Below, one piece after another: positions 51,057 to 62,174 of a DNA stretch of 64,000 nt (within the stretch, counting starts at the first letter, position 1; every line of letters starts with the position of its first letter). The notes beneath the pieces were generated by a model. It was not told where the DNA came from. It did not search any database and worked only from the letters and a program-made list of their open reading frames with translations. A program made the position numbers and the translations under genes. Source of the stretch: Paraphysoderma sedebokerense (taxonomy: Eukaryota; Blastocladiomycota; Physodermatomycetes; Physodermatales; Physodermataceae); assembly GCA_025602915.1 (NCBI GenBank), contig JAHLJZ010000080.1:2501-66500 (forward strand), written 5' to 3'.

Positions 51057-51387
51057 TATGAATACCACATGTATATATTCGGATTGGTTATACATAATAC
51101 ATAATTCAATTTTCTCTTTGTTGTTTCTTCAGAGGGTAAAAAGAGTTTTACTATAAAGTCGGCAAAACCACTCTTGCTGGTGCGAGGACTGACAATCATC
51201 GAATTGACGTGTCTAGTTGCGAGACATATGCCTTGCCGTCCCACTTTCAAATGATACAGACAATTCCATATCCGGATACTTGATTCAAGAGATTCAACTG
51301 ACCTTTGGAACAAGTTTTCGACTGTTAATCTGCCCTTACTGAGACTGAGTGCTGTGTATCATCAAAAGTGCACGCATACAGCAAACC
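51057..51387. other. Spacer between tandem receptor genes
   Basis: 331 bp holding the 3' flank of receptor A and the promoter of receptor B. Nothing else recognised. Confidence 0.4.
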
Positions 51388-53567
51388 ATGAGACACGACT
51401 TTTCAGCGCTATTTCTGCTACTCGCATTCCCAGCGATATGTCAATTCCTACTGACGAATGCTCAAGCAAACGATACCGAACCATGGCGACTATTCAATGG
51501 ATGGATCAGAGATGTACCACAAATTCATCCCGACTTTGAAGCACCGGTCGCTCAAGATTTACCAATGACAGGCCTGCTTTCGGAGAATCTCAACAAATTC
51601 AGCATGCCGATATTCCGGCTGCCTAGTAAAAGAAATGCAACACAGCTTTGCAGTCAATATATTGACTATAATAATGTCAGTAGACCGCGGGTCGACTTAT
51701 GCCAAAATATGGCTATCGCAAATTGGGGGCACCACTTCTTCGACGAGTATTACATGTTCGTACCCGACTCTTTTTTGATTTGATAGTCTCGAAATTAGTA
51801 GTCTCATCGCACCTTTCGTAGGGATGTTCCTGGAGTCAATATTGCTTACAATTTGACCCTTAATTTCACTTTAATCGACCCCGCAAAAGCTCTTTATCAG
51901 TTTAACAGTTCCAAGTTTTTCCCTATTGACAATTTATACTTCGGAAAGAAAGAGGTATGTATCTTGAACCCATATAGGGAACTGATCATGATATTTTCGT
52001 CTCACAAATTCATAATATAGGCATTTACAGTTAACGACCCTGGTTTGGATGCATTCTATCTGGACGGAGTTCCACACAATTTTTGGTTCACGTAAGTTGA
52101 TATGTGACATCAGTAATCAAGGACAATTCAATAACAAATAACTTGCCACTTAGGACTGAATTCCGGCTTGAATTTTTTTACCGTGGTGGAGAAATATTCA
52201 CATTTGAGGGAGACGACGATTTGTGGGTCTTTGTTGACGGAAACTTGACCAGCTGTGACGTCGGCAGTATCCATCAGTCCGCGAACTGTACACTCAATTT
52301 GGACACATTAGGCCTCACTGTTAACTCTACTCATATGATGAGTGTTTTCCGTAAGTCGAATATTTTATTTAGTCGCTGATTGCTTCATCTGTATATGTAA
52401 ACTAAATGCATCACAACTCACAGACGCCGAGCGACATACAGATGCTTCAAAATTCGTCATTACAACGTCCGTCAAACCCAAAAATCGACCTCCTTCTATT
52501 GTCAATCGTACAGTCATTACGCGAGAAAATGTGCCAATAGATCTTTCATTTCAAGCGTTCGACCCCGAAGATAATCCCATTCAATACATCTTACTTGAAG
52601 CACCTCTAAACGGTACCTTAACTATTGGCAGCACAAACTTGACAAGCAACTCTACTTTTGGGCAACCAAGAGTCACTTATACTCCGACCATTGGGGCCAT
52701 CGGAAATTTCACGGTGCTTTATGTTGCGAACGATGGATCGTTAGACTCAACTATTGGCGAAATTTTTATCACTGTCGTTCCGAGAAAGCGTGAGTTGCAT
52801 CATTATCACGGCAGTATCGGCTGGCATGAACTCATTCATGGTTTTTTCAGGTCCTCCAATTCCCTCAAACGCTACCATTAACATGACTGCCGGAGAAATC
52901 TTTTTCATTAACATTAACGTTAACTCCCCCGATGCCCCCATAACTGAGCTTCAATGGTACGTCACCAGCACGGCGCAATTCGGTTACGCTCGTATCAATG
53001 ACAAAAATGGCACCTTTTCGTTTGAAGTAAGTGATTCCCTCCGTTTTATCCAACCTACGAACTCCTAACGGTGTTTTTCATCAAAAGGCTGTCAATCCTG
53101 GTAATGAAACGGTGACTTTCGAGGTTAGAGATTCCGAAGGAAACAAGGGAGAAGGAAATGTCTTCGTTATTGTCAATGGTTTGTGCTCAGTTATTGCTCA
53201 TTCGTTTCAGGCAATATCAATCGACTGACATGATCGATAATGCTTCTTTAGCCAAACCTTTACCTCCCCCTGAGAATCCAGGTTTACCACCACCCGTAGT
53301 AGTTGGAATTGTATTTGGTGCGATTGCTGGCGCGGCCATCATTGCGTCTATCCTCGCGTATTTCCTTTATTTCAAATATGCTGCATCCAAATTCGAAGCA
53401 ATGGTAATTACAGTCTGTCTCGTGGTTTGTGTCGAGCTGTTTCCTAACTGGTCTTATTCCTTATATAGTGGCAAAAAGAATGGCAAAATGCGCAAATTCA
53501 AGAAAATCCGCTTTTCGTCTCTAACACGAAGGAAGCCTTTAATCCACTTTATCAAGGTAACGATTAA
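51388..53567 (+). CDS. Fibro-slime receptor B: tandem paralogue with an integrin-beta-like tail
   Basis: Same exon order as receptor A. Signal peptide MRHDFSALFLLLAFPAICQF, then EPWRLFNGWIRDVPQIHPDF, MDVPGVNIAYNLTLNFTLID, FFYRGGEIFTFEGDDDLWVF and VDGNLTSCDVGSIHQ. A cadherin-like domain runs FQAFDPEDNPIQYI to LYVANDGSLDS. The helix is VVVGIVFGAIAGAAIIASIL. The tail reads YFKYAASKFEAM, then the last exon WQKEWQNAQIQENPLF, with NPLY 12 residues later and the end QGND. The start is the first ATG; an in-frame upstream GTG is not needed. The first intron uses donor GTTCGT (51756) where receptor A has GTATGT. A GT inside the last codons (after CTTTATCAAG) could allow an alternative C-terminus. Function as for A, inferred. 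Confidence 0.85.
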
Positions 53568-53840
53568 GACAAAATGAGGGTTGGAACGATATTTGAAGTT
53601 GTACATAAACTTATTTAGAGTGGTTACAATGCCATTAATATGCATAATAGAAAGAGAAGTGTAATTAAAAATATATTTGCAAGACAACCTCTTTGAATTA
53701 ATTTATATTGTTCGCGGAATTGAATTGAACACGACTACTTGTTTGTTTACCCTGCAATTTGTCATTGAAAGCTTCCATTCACCATCATCCATACTCGTCA
53801 GTTTATATCATTCCGAATTTCTTCTTTCTAAACAGGAATA

Positions 53841-56800
53841 ATGGCCTCTACTTACATCTTATCTCCTCTCCTGGAGAAGGTAACTTTATGTTCAATACTG
53901 TTCCTTATTCCATTGGTGATCTACCCCTGACTTCCGTTTGGCTTTTGTCGGGTACAATTAGATGTCCTCGAGCGATGCCGATTTTCGATATATGGCTATC
54001 AACGATTTGATGACTGAACTCTCTAAGGAATCCTTCGTTTTCGATGAGAGCACGGAAAAAAGAATTGTCACTGCCATCATGAAGTTATTCGAGGATTCGA
54101 ATGGCGAAGTACAGAACATGGCCGTCAAATGGTAATTGTTGATGCATTATATAATAGTTTTAAAGCAATGCATTTCAGTTCCAGAAAGTTAGAAAGCAAA
54201 ATATCGAAGTCATTCTATTTAAATGGCCTGCGGCCTGCTACGTATCGCGGTCCAGATAGCTGACGTTGATTACTTCATTTTACTTAGCCTTTCACCGCTA
54301 GTAATGAAAGTTAGAGAACCGTCGTTACAAGAAATCGCGGATAAATTATGTAGTTTTCTTGTCGAGACTAAGCGTGAAGAGTTAAGAGACGTTGCCAGTA
54401 TTGGTTTGAAAACTGTTATTGTGGAGTTCCCTACAAACTCTCCTATAGCGGCGAATCTGTGCCGAAGATTAGTGCCGAAATTACTGGCGCAGTTGAATAA
54501 TGTTTGTGTGTTTTTCAGTTTGCTATACACAGATTTACTCACTGACAGAAGACCGACTCTGTAGACTTCACTTCAAGAAACAGTTCATATTGATATTCTG
54601 GACGTTCTCTCTGATGTGTTATCACGATATGGTTCCACACTTGCGACTCAAGGTTCAACAGATATGTTTAATCAGATGCAAATGGCAATTCTTCCTCTCG
54701 TTACAAAAGCTCGTCCAGCCGTTCGAAAACGAGCGTCCTTAGTAATCGGCAACCTTGCAGCCCATAGCACCGACGATCTTTTCACCGCTCTAATGAAACG
54801 ATTGTTGGAGGATTTGAAGAAAGAACAAAGTCATGAAAAACTTCGCACTTTGATAATGTGTATTGGAACAGTCAGTCGTTTTGCTTCACAGAAACTTGGT
54901 GGATATCTGCCCCAAATTGTACCGATTGTTCTGAAATATTCTTCGGAGGAAGATGATGAACTTCGGGAAAACTGTCTCCAGGTACACGTATCATTTCTTC
55001 TTTTCAGTGTGGCGTGCCTTACTTATCTTAAACCTGAATGTAGGCTCTTGAATTTTTTGTCCTCCGCTGTCCGGCCCAAATGTCTCCGCACGTACAATCG
55101 ATTGTTAATATTTGCACCGAATATGTCAGATACGATCCTAATTACGCTGATGATGATGAAGAAGAAGAGAACGCGGATGAGATGGAAACTGATGAAGGAG
55201 GTTCCGACGATGAAGACGAGGACGAAGAAGATTACAGTGATGATGAAGATATGAGTTGGAAAGTTCGTCGGGCCTCCGCCAAGTTGTTGTCTAGCATTGT
55301 CGTTACACGAGGAGATCTTTTGGCTGATCTGATTAAATCTGTGGGAGTGACACTTATCAAACGATTCAAAGAAAGGGAAGAGAGTGTCAGGGCGGATATC
55401 CTGCAGACATATGTGGCTTTAGTGAGACAGACTGCAACTTATAAACATCATGCCATGGATATGGACGTAGATGACAGGTATGCGATTATTACAGCGAGGT
55501 TTCAACAAATAACACAGCTAACTCACCTGATTTGTTTCTTTTTGGTTGGCAGTCCCCCCGCTATGCTTCGTTCTCAAATCCCGCTACTCACGAAAGCCCT
55601 TTCAAAGCAAATGAATGCAAAATCCTCATTGAAACCGCACTCTAACACTCGACAAATTGGATTCAATCTTCTACGCGAACTTGTATTGGCTGTTCCGGGT
55701 TGCCTCGACAACGAGATTTCACACTTCATACCCGCCATTCAATCTTCCCTTGCTGCCGCAACTAGTCAACACCACGTTCTCCACACCAACACAAACTTAA
55801 AGATTGAAGTGCATGCATTCTTGAGAGCTTTCTTTAGAAGTGCAGTAAAACCAGCAGCCATCCATCCTTATATTGAAAAGTTGGCCCCAGTTATCATCCG
55901 TTCAGTGGAAGACCGATTTTATAAAATCGCATCCGAAGCTCTTTTGGTGTGCATGGAACTGGTGAAAATTATGCGTCCTATTTCGGTGAAATCCGATGGT
56001 AAAAACTACGACATTTCTCCTATCCCCGCAAACTCGACGACATTCGTGCAGCAGCTTTACCAGACTACACTAGCTCGCCTGTCGGCGCCTGATGAGGAAG
56101 TGAAGGATAAAGCTATCTTATGCCTCGGCGCAATTATATACCAAGTGGGAGATTGCTTACAAAGCGATATAAATGAATGGGGACCGGTGCTATTAGAACG
56201 CTTGAAGAATGAAGTGACGAGATTGACGGCTGTAAAGACAGTTGTTCAGATTGCCCAATGCCCTTTACCGAAGGTTGATGTCAGTAGCCTAATGGGCAGT
56301 ATCGTTTTTGAAACCGCAACCTTTCTCAGGAAAAGTCATCGTGGACTGCGGGATTCCAGTTTGAAGTGTCTGGATGTCATTATCAAAAGGTAACTCAATC
56401 TCACTCCATGTGCTCATTGATGTAGACCTGATTATAGTCTTTTGTAGATATTCTCAATCTCTTTCAAAGGATCACTACAATCTCATTATTGCAGAATTAC
56501 AGCCGTTGATTTCTGATTCCGATTTGCATCTTCTCCCGCTGGCATTGTCAACTTCTGTCTCCATCATGAAGGCGAATCCAACAATGGTTTCTGAAGTCAA
56601 GTCTCGACTTCTACCTAGCGTTTTCACACTTGTTCAGAGCCCATTAGTCCAGGGAACTGCTGCACTTGATACTTTACTGTCTTTCTTTTCCACCATCATC
56701 AAGTCAAGTCAAGATCAAGATTTCCAACAACTTCTTGACGGTTTACTTGCCCCAGCAATGAAGCCCCAGACGGCAGACAATGCCTTGTCCAAACAAGTAT

Positions 56801-58693
56801 ATTTATCTCTTCACAGTACAGAGTTTCTTTGGTGATCGTGGCTGACCTATTCGACCTAGGCTTTATCTACTATCGCCCAGTGCGTTGCAGAATTGTGTAT
56901 AAACTCACAACCGAATTGTCTCAAAACCGTCCGTTCATTCATCGACGCTATCACAAATCCTTCGACTATTGAATCATTCAAGTATTTGAGTCTCCTCACC
57001 GTCGGCGAAGTGGGTCGCAGATGGTATGCAGTTCGTGTGCTTATACTTTCTGATTATCTTGTATACTGACATCACAAAATTCTTCAGTGACCTGTCATCG
57101 CAAAATGACCTACCTCAAGTTTTATTATCACTTTTTTCCGCTCCTTCTGAGGATATCAAATCTGCTGCCGCTTTTTCTTTGGGTTGCGTTGCTGTTGGCA
57201 ATGTAAACGCGTATCTCCCAATGATTATCCAGGAGATCAAGCGTCAATCCGTGAAGAAGTATCTACTGTTTCACGCGATCAAGGAAGTCATTACCCGTTA
57301 TTCACACCACGAAGGTGGTCAGACCTTGGAAAATTTCGCCTCAGAAATATGGTGCGTGTTCCATTAAAGATCAGATTGCTATTTGCTCTCTTCTTATCTA
57401 TTCCTCCTTAGGCGATTATTGTTTGAAAACTGTGAAGGCCAAGAAGAAGGGACCCGTATCGTGATTGCAGAGTGTCTTGGAAAACTCACACTTACCAATG
57501 CCACCAAGTTTCTCCCCGAGCTTCAGGTATTTTTCACTATTAAAGTGCATCAAATCTTCAAGTGCTTTGTTGACATTAAATCCCGCTTCGTAGTCTCGCC
57601 TTCAATCTCCCTCGGCCGAGATTCGTGCTACCGTCATAGGTGCTATCAAATACACTTTTACCGATCACACTCAAAAATCGGATGAATTACTCCGTCCCCT
57701 CATCGTCAACTTTTTAAGCCTTATGCAAGACAAAGATTTGGTTCGTTGTCTATTTGCCGCAGTCTCAACACCTGTGTCGACTAATCTTCGCTCCAAATAG
57801 AACGTTCGCCGGGTGGCTTTAGCAACGTTGAATTCAGCGGCCCACAACAAACCGTATCTTATCCGTGATAGATTGTCAGAATTGTTACCATTATTGTACC
57901 GAGAAACTGTAGTCAGAGTATGTTATGAAATTCTTCGATCGAACTTGTGTTATGTGGTACTAAACTATCGATTTTTAGCCCGAATTGATTCACACGGTCG
58001 AAATGGGTCCATTTAAACATCAAGTCGACGATGGCTTAGAGACGCGAAAGGTATGATCCCATTTTGCACTGTGGTTTTGTCGTTTATCCCGAACAAATCC
58101 TAACCTGAACTATCGTGTCAGTCCGCTTTTGAGTGTATGTACACATTAATGGAAAATTGTCTTGATCGAATCGACATATTTGGATTTTTGGAACGTATGT
58201 TCGTCGGAATGAACGATCAGCATGATATTAAGATGTTGTCCTTCATGATGTTGGCTAAATTAGCCACAGTGAACCCAACCGCTGTTCAACAGAGTATGTT
58301 GTGGATCTTAGAAGTCAAAATCAGATAGCAGCTTTACTCACTTATGATTACTGTAGGGGTTGACGAGGCGGTGGATTTATTCCGTGCTACGCTTTTTAAA
58401 GAACTAAAACAAAGTGCTGTGAAACAAGAAGTAGAAAAAAACCAAGAACTCGTTCGTTCGGGGTTGAAATCATTAGTTCATTTACACAAGTTAGCAGATC
58501 CTGGTAAGTCTTCTTTGATCCGTTACCTAGGTTCTCCTTTAAACTCGAATTTTAATTCTCATTAACTGCCAAATTGTGTTTAGCTCAAACACCTAAACTG
58601 GATGCTTTCTTGAAGGAAATACAAACATCCAGTTTGAACCAGGAGTATAAATCTTTACTTCTGGAAACCGAAAGAACCGCTGATGTGTATTAA
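53841..58693 (+). CDS. CAND1: Cullin-associated NEDD8-dissociated protein CAND1 (TIP120)
   Basis: About 16 exons, about 1,200 residues of HEAT repeats. Start [13 protein letters not shown] joined to [20 protein letters not shown], matching the N-terminus of CAND1. Further conserved parts: [40 protein letters not shown], the acidic insert after [18 protein letters not shown] ending in [20 protein letters not shown], and [20 protein letters not shown] with [17 protein letters not shown] at the C-terminal cullin-binding part. It ends [18 protein letters not shown]1 binds unneddylated cullin-Rbx1 and exchanges F-box/Skp1 substrate receptors. In some filamentous ascomycetes the protein is split into two genes; here it is one continuous gene. 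Confidence 0.94.
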
Positions 58694-59525
58694 AACTCTA
58701 TGGTGATCAAAATTCTCGCATGATAGCTTTATTGTAAAATTCATTCACATATAGCATGATTTGTACCGATATGCGTGTTTTCAGTGTACTTTTTTTTTTT
58801 GTTTTGTTGCACTCAATGTACATGTTTTATTGAAATATCATAAATTCGTAAGAACTGCTAACGGAAACACGCCAAGACCAAAAATGTCCGTCGTATTGTT
58901 AGTTTTATACCATTTACATCATCAGGAGTATTAGGATGTCGACGGTTTAACTGTGTCGATTTGGATTGACATGTTTGAACTAACCATGATATGAAGTGAT
59001 GTCCGTCCTTGGTAACATAGGCATTGGGTAATAGACTTCCCAGAACTTTCGAAAAATCGATCAAAATCAATCAAACCTATCACGGTTACATATCGTATTG
59101 ACGCAATATTACGAACTAACTTTGTTGTTCCCTATCTTTCCGACCTCCTCAGGAGACACACGAGACGAAACACCATAAAACGCGTTACTTGAAATCGTTG
59201 CCAAGGGCTTAAGATCTTCTAAACTTCTAAGTTGCGCAGTTTTTTGCAAGCCAAATTTTGACGCCAATTTTGCAAGGATAGTTTCGGGATTAGTTTGGAA
59301 AAGTGATTGTAAGGTTTGAATCGATTAGGAAAAAAATTTTGCCAATTGCCAAGAATGGTGGTGTAATTTTGAAACAAATTGTTTAAATAGTTGCGGCAGT
59401 GGATTACAAGACAAAAAAAAACCAAGGGGTTACATCATTTCAAATTCATCCGGATATATAAACCCACGGTAACGGAAACGGGGATTTAGACATAAGAGCA
59501 AGGAAAAAATTTAATTATAACAAAA
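58694..59525 (+). promoter_or_regulatory. CAND1 3' flank and tyrosinase promoter with a TATA box
   Basis: 832 bp without a supported gene. TATATAAA at 59455-59462, about 64 bp upstream of the tyrosinase ATG, is a canonical TATA box. Confidence 0.5.
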
Positions 59526-60907
59526 ATGCGGGGAAAGAGTTACTATAACTTGATCATACTTATTTGGTGTTACATCATCTTCTTCCATTTCGATTACCAA
59601 CAAGTTGAAGCAATCCCTGTGCTTTCAAGTCAATCTCAATGTCAGACGACAACGGTGCGTAAAGAATGGCGAGATTGGACTGAAGGAGAACAACAACGGT
59701 ATTTTAAAGCGTTACGAAAAATGAATGAAGTGGGGTCAAACGAGGAAGGAGTTTCGGTATTGGATAAATTTACAAAGATGCATGCAGAATATAATAGTGA
59801 GGCGCATACAAAGTTTGTGATCTTTTTATTTTTTAGAAATGTTTTTAATTGTGATATTGTGGTGTTAATTGGGATTTATGGGTTTATTTAGTACTTTATT
59901 TTTACCCTGGCATCGCGCATTTCTACGTGAATTCGAAAAAGCGCTGCAAAGTATTGATCCGTCGTTATCTCTACCATATTACAATTGGGCAATCGATATG
60001 TCGATTTACGGTTCTGATATACTTGAACAATCTACTGTCATGTCCCCCAATGCATTCGGTGGTACTGGGTCCCCGCTTTTAGATGAAACTGGTCAAGTAC
60101 CGATTCGAGGATTCGAAATTGTAAAAGGACAATTAGCGAATTGGACGGTTGGGTACCCTGAACGGCATTTGTTGAGTAGGGAATTAAAGTATTTGGAGAC
60201 CGTGACGGAGGAGGAGTTGGAAAATTTGATTTTGGGGTCGAGTGATTTTCAAAGTTTCCAAGAAAGATTGGATTGGCCGCACGCTGCATTTCATCAGTCG
60301 TTTGGCGCGGATGGAACAGGTGATATGGGTAGATTGTAAGTCAGTTTCATAGGAATTTTAAAGATAGTGAGCTGTGATATTGAATTTCTTCATAATCTTT
60401 GATCTGTAGACCCACTGCACCAAATGATCCTATTTTCTTCTTGCATCACGCCATGATTGACTATGTGGTACGTTTCAGAATTCTCTTACATTTTTTTTCA
60501 GTCAAGATGTGCTAACAATGCAGCTGAGGTATTAGTGGGACATGTATCAAAATCAAGGAACAAACACACAAAAGTTTCACAAGGACTCAAATCTAAATAC
60601 GATTCTGGCTCCGTTCAAGCTTACGATTGCTGTTACCCTAAACTCAGCTGACAGTCTTTGCGTTGAATATCAACCGTTGAAAAATAGACCCAGGGCTATC
60701 AATGATTTCACATCGGCTAAGCATAACGGCAGGAAATCGATGATTTCGTTAGGGTCAAATACAATAAAGGTTAGTGTCTGCTAAGCAGTTGACATCTCCG
60801 TAACTTCAATTCATTCTCGTTTTCTATCACTTTAGGGTATGAAACTAAATGAACAATCAATCAGAAAAGTTGAGAGCGAAATTAGACAGTGGAGAGCAGA
60901 TCCTTAG
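59526..60907 (+). CDS. Secreted tyrosinase (type 3 copper oxidase)
   Basis: Five exons, about 340 residues. Signal peptide MRGKSYYNLIILIWCYIIFF ends near QQVEA. CuA ligands are the His residues of DKFTKMHAEYN, SEAHTNT and TLFLPWHRAFLREFEKAL; the first intron (donor GTTTGT, acceptor TTTAG) lies between the second and third. CuB ligands are in WPHAAFHQSFG and DPIFFLHHAMIDYVWDMYQ, the latter joined across an intron ending GTATTAG. The C-terminal part is short (KRKVES-like RKVESEIRQWRADP) with no carbohydrate-binding or membrane module. The enzyme oxidises phenols to quinones, typically for melanin or cell-wall cross-linking; it is secreted. Convergent with the Cys-rich membrane protein downstream. 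Confidence 0.9.
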
Positions 60908-61098
60908 AATAATTCACATATCAGCAGTTAATATTTCACATAAATAATGGCAGTTTAATTGTAATAGTAATGACAATAATGAATTAATATTGAGAGTCTC
61001 TAATCCGACATTTCTCACTTTCTTCGCCGTCATTTGACATGCGTGGAAATGCCGTTTGTCATTCTACGGGCTGAGTCGAAGGCGTTTTACTTGTCAAC

Positions 61099-61821
61099 CT
61101 ATTTCTTCTGTTTCTTCTTATAGATGACTACTCCAGCAATCACTCCAGCAATAGCTACCGCACCACCAACAGTTCCACCGACGATAGCAGGGATAGGAAA
61201 TTGATTCTTCTTGTTGAGCTCGTCTAATCGTTTGCAGGTAAGGTCGACATTCGAGGCTAATGAGCGCTCATGATTAATAGTCTGGGTTAACTGATCTACG
61301 TTGTCTCGGTTAAGCGGATATCTGAACGCGATAGAGGTCAATCTTTTGGAACATTCTGAGCAAAGCATGTTTCCAGGTAAACTGTAGAGACCGATTTCTT
61401 TCATATTTTTCGAACTGAGGAAATCGGAAATTTCGCGATAGGTTGTCGACATACAGTTTTTGTTGTCAAAACTCAAACAAGTAGATTCGTAGTTTCTTAA
61501 AAGGTAATTTTCAATGTTGCTTGCGGAGAGTGATGTACCGGAGAGTCTGCCTTCGTTGGCACAGTTCGCTTTGACATCGTCGATGAATGATCTGATAGAA
61601 TTTAAACAAGAACTAGAGCACGTAGAGTCTAATTCCGCTGATGTGGGTGCAGGGTTGATGAGGAGCGCTTGCTCACTGCAGGTGATGGTCTTTGTCAACG
61701 CAGCAGCGCAGGATGGAGAGACACCCAATCTCGAAACCGAGTCGGCAGGAACGTAGACGAAATCGGCGAAAGCGAGGGATAGGAGGGCAAAGAAAGCGAC
61801 TGTTTGAAAGTAAAAGTTCAT
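61099..61821 (-). CDS. Cys-rich type I membrane protein of unknown function
   Basis: Intron-less, 240 residues. Signal peptide MNFYFQTVAFFALLSLAFA. The ectodomain carries ten Cys in the pattern SCAAALTKTITCSEQ, STCSSSCLNSIRSF, VKANC, STCLSFDNKNC, LCSEC and LTCKRL, suggesting two related disulfide-bonded halves. Near the C-terminus is one Gly/Ala/Val helix (IPAIVGGTVGGAVAIAGVIA) followed by a very short basic tail KKKQKK. I do not recognise the family. The form resembles small fungal cell-surface or secreted Cys-rich proteins. The dilysine-like end could be a retention signal or simply a stop-transfer anchor. Its promoter holds two CACGTG boxes 11 bp apart (61960 and 61971). Confidence 0.82.
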   Translation of the reverse strand: MNFYFQTVAFFALLSLAFADFVYVPADSVSRLGVSPSCAAALTKTITCSEQALLINPAPTSAELDSTCSSSCLNSIRSFIDDVKANCANEGRLSGTSLSASNIENYLLRNYESTCLSFDNKNCMSTTYREISDFLSSKNMKEIGLYSLPGNMLCSECSKRLTSIAFRYPLNRDNVDQLTQTINHERSLASNVDLTCKRLDELNKKNQFPIPAIVGGTVGGAVAIAGVIAGVVIYKKKQKK

Positions 61822-61959
61822 GGCACTTAAAGTTTTTTGAAAAATGTTGCTGAATGCAGGGATGGATATATCAATTCCAAATGTAATTTAAAGTCGGAAC
61901 GGAATACGGATTGAACGAGGAACGGGAGAAAAAGTCGCGTCATGCGGTTGAGTCAAGAG

Positions 61960-61976
61960 CACGTGTAAATCACGTG
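61960..61976. promoter_or_regulatory. Paired CACGTG boxes upstream of the Cys-rich membrane protein
   Basis: GCACGTGTAAATCACGTGAA, two palindromes 11 bp apart (one helical turn), 139 and 150 bp from the start codon at 61821. Same spacing as the pair upstream of PNS1. Confidence 0.6.
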
Positions 61977-62055
61977 AATTCAAGATTTAGTGAAGAAACG
62001 CGTGCGATGCTTTCAGTCGATTGTTGCGGAGGAAAAATAGATGGCTGAATTTTTA

Positions 62056-62121
62056 CAGAGTTGCCATTTATATAGTTAGTCGGAGTGCTTTGGAGAACCG
62101 GCCCTCCGCACTAACTCAGAG
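62056..62121. repeat. Hairpin with possible hAT terminal sequence upstream of the ankyrin-hAT gene
   Basis: CAGAGTTGCCA at 62056 resembles the start of hAT terminal inverted repeats (CAGnG). It is followed by a 12-bp imperfect stem: AGTTAGTCGGAG at 62074-62085 pairs with CTCCGCACTAACT at 62104-62116 with one bulged base. CAGAG recurs at 62117. It lies about 100 bp before the ATG at 62175. Whether it is a transposon end is unproven, because the other end is outside the window. Confidence 0.35.
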
Positions 62122-62174
62122 TATTCAAACAGTTACTGGGTCTTGGGACCTACATTCAAAAACCTTAGTCACAT

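Noticed and set aside
53565-53860. Receptor B running through a last intron into the CAND1 start region
   Set aside because: A GT donor exists after NPLYQ, but the direct reading ends QGND-stop, close to where integrin tails end, and CAND1 has its own clear ATG at 53841.
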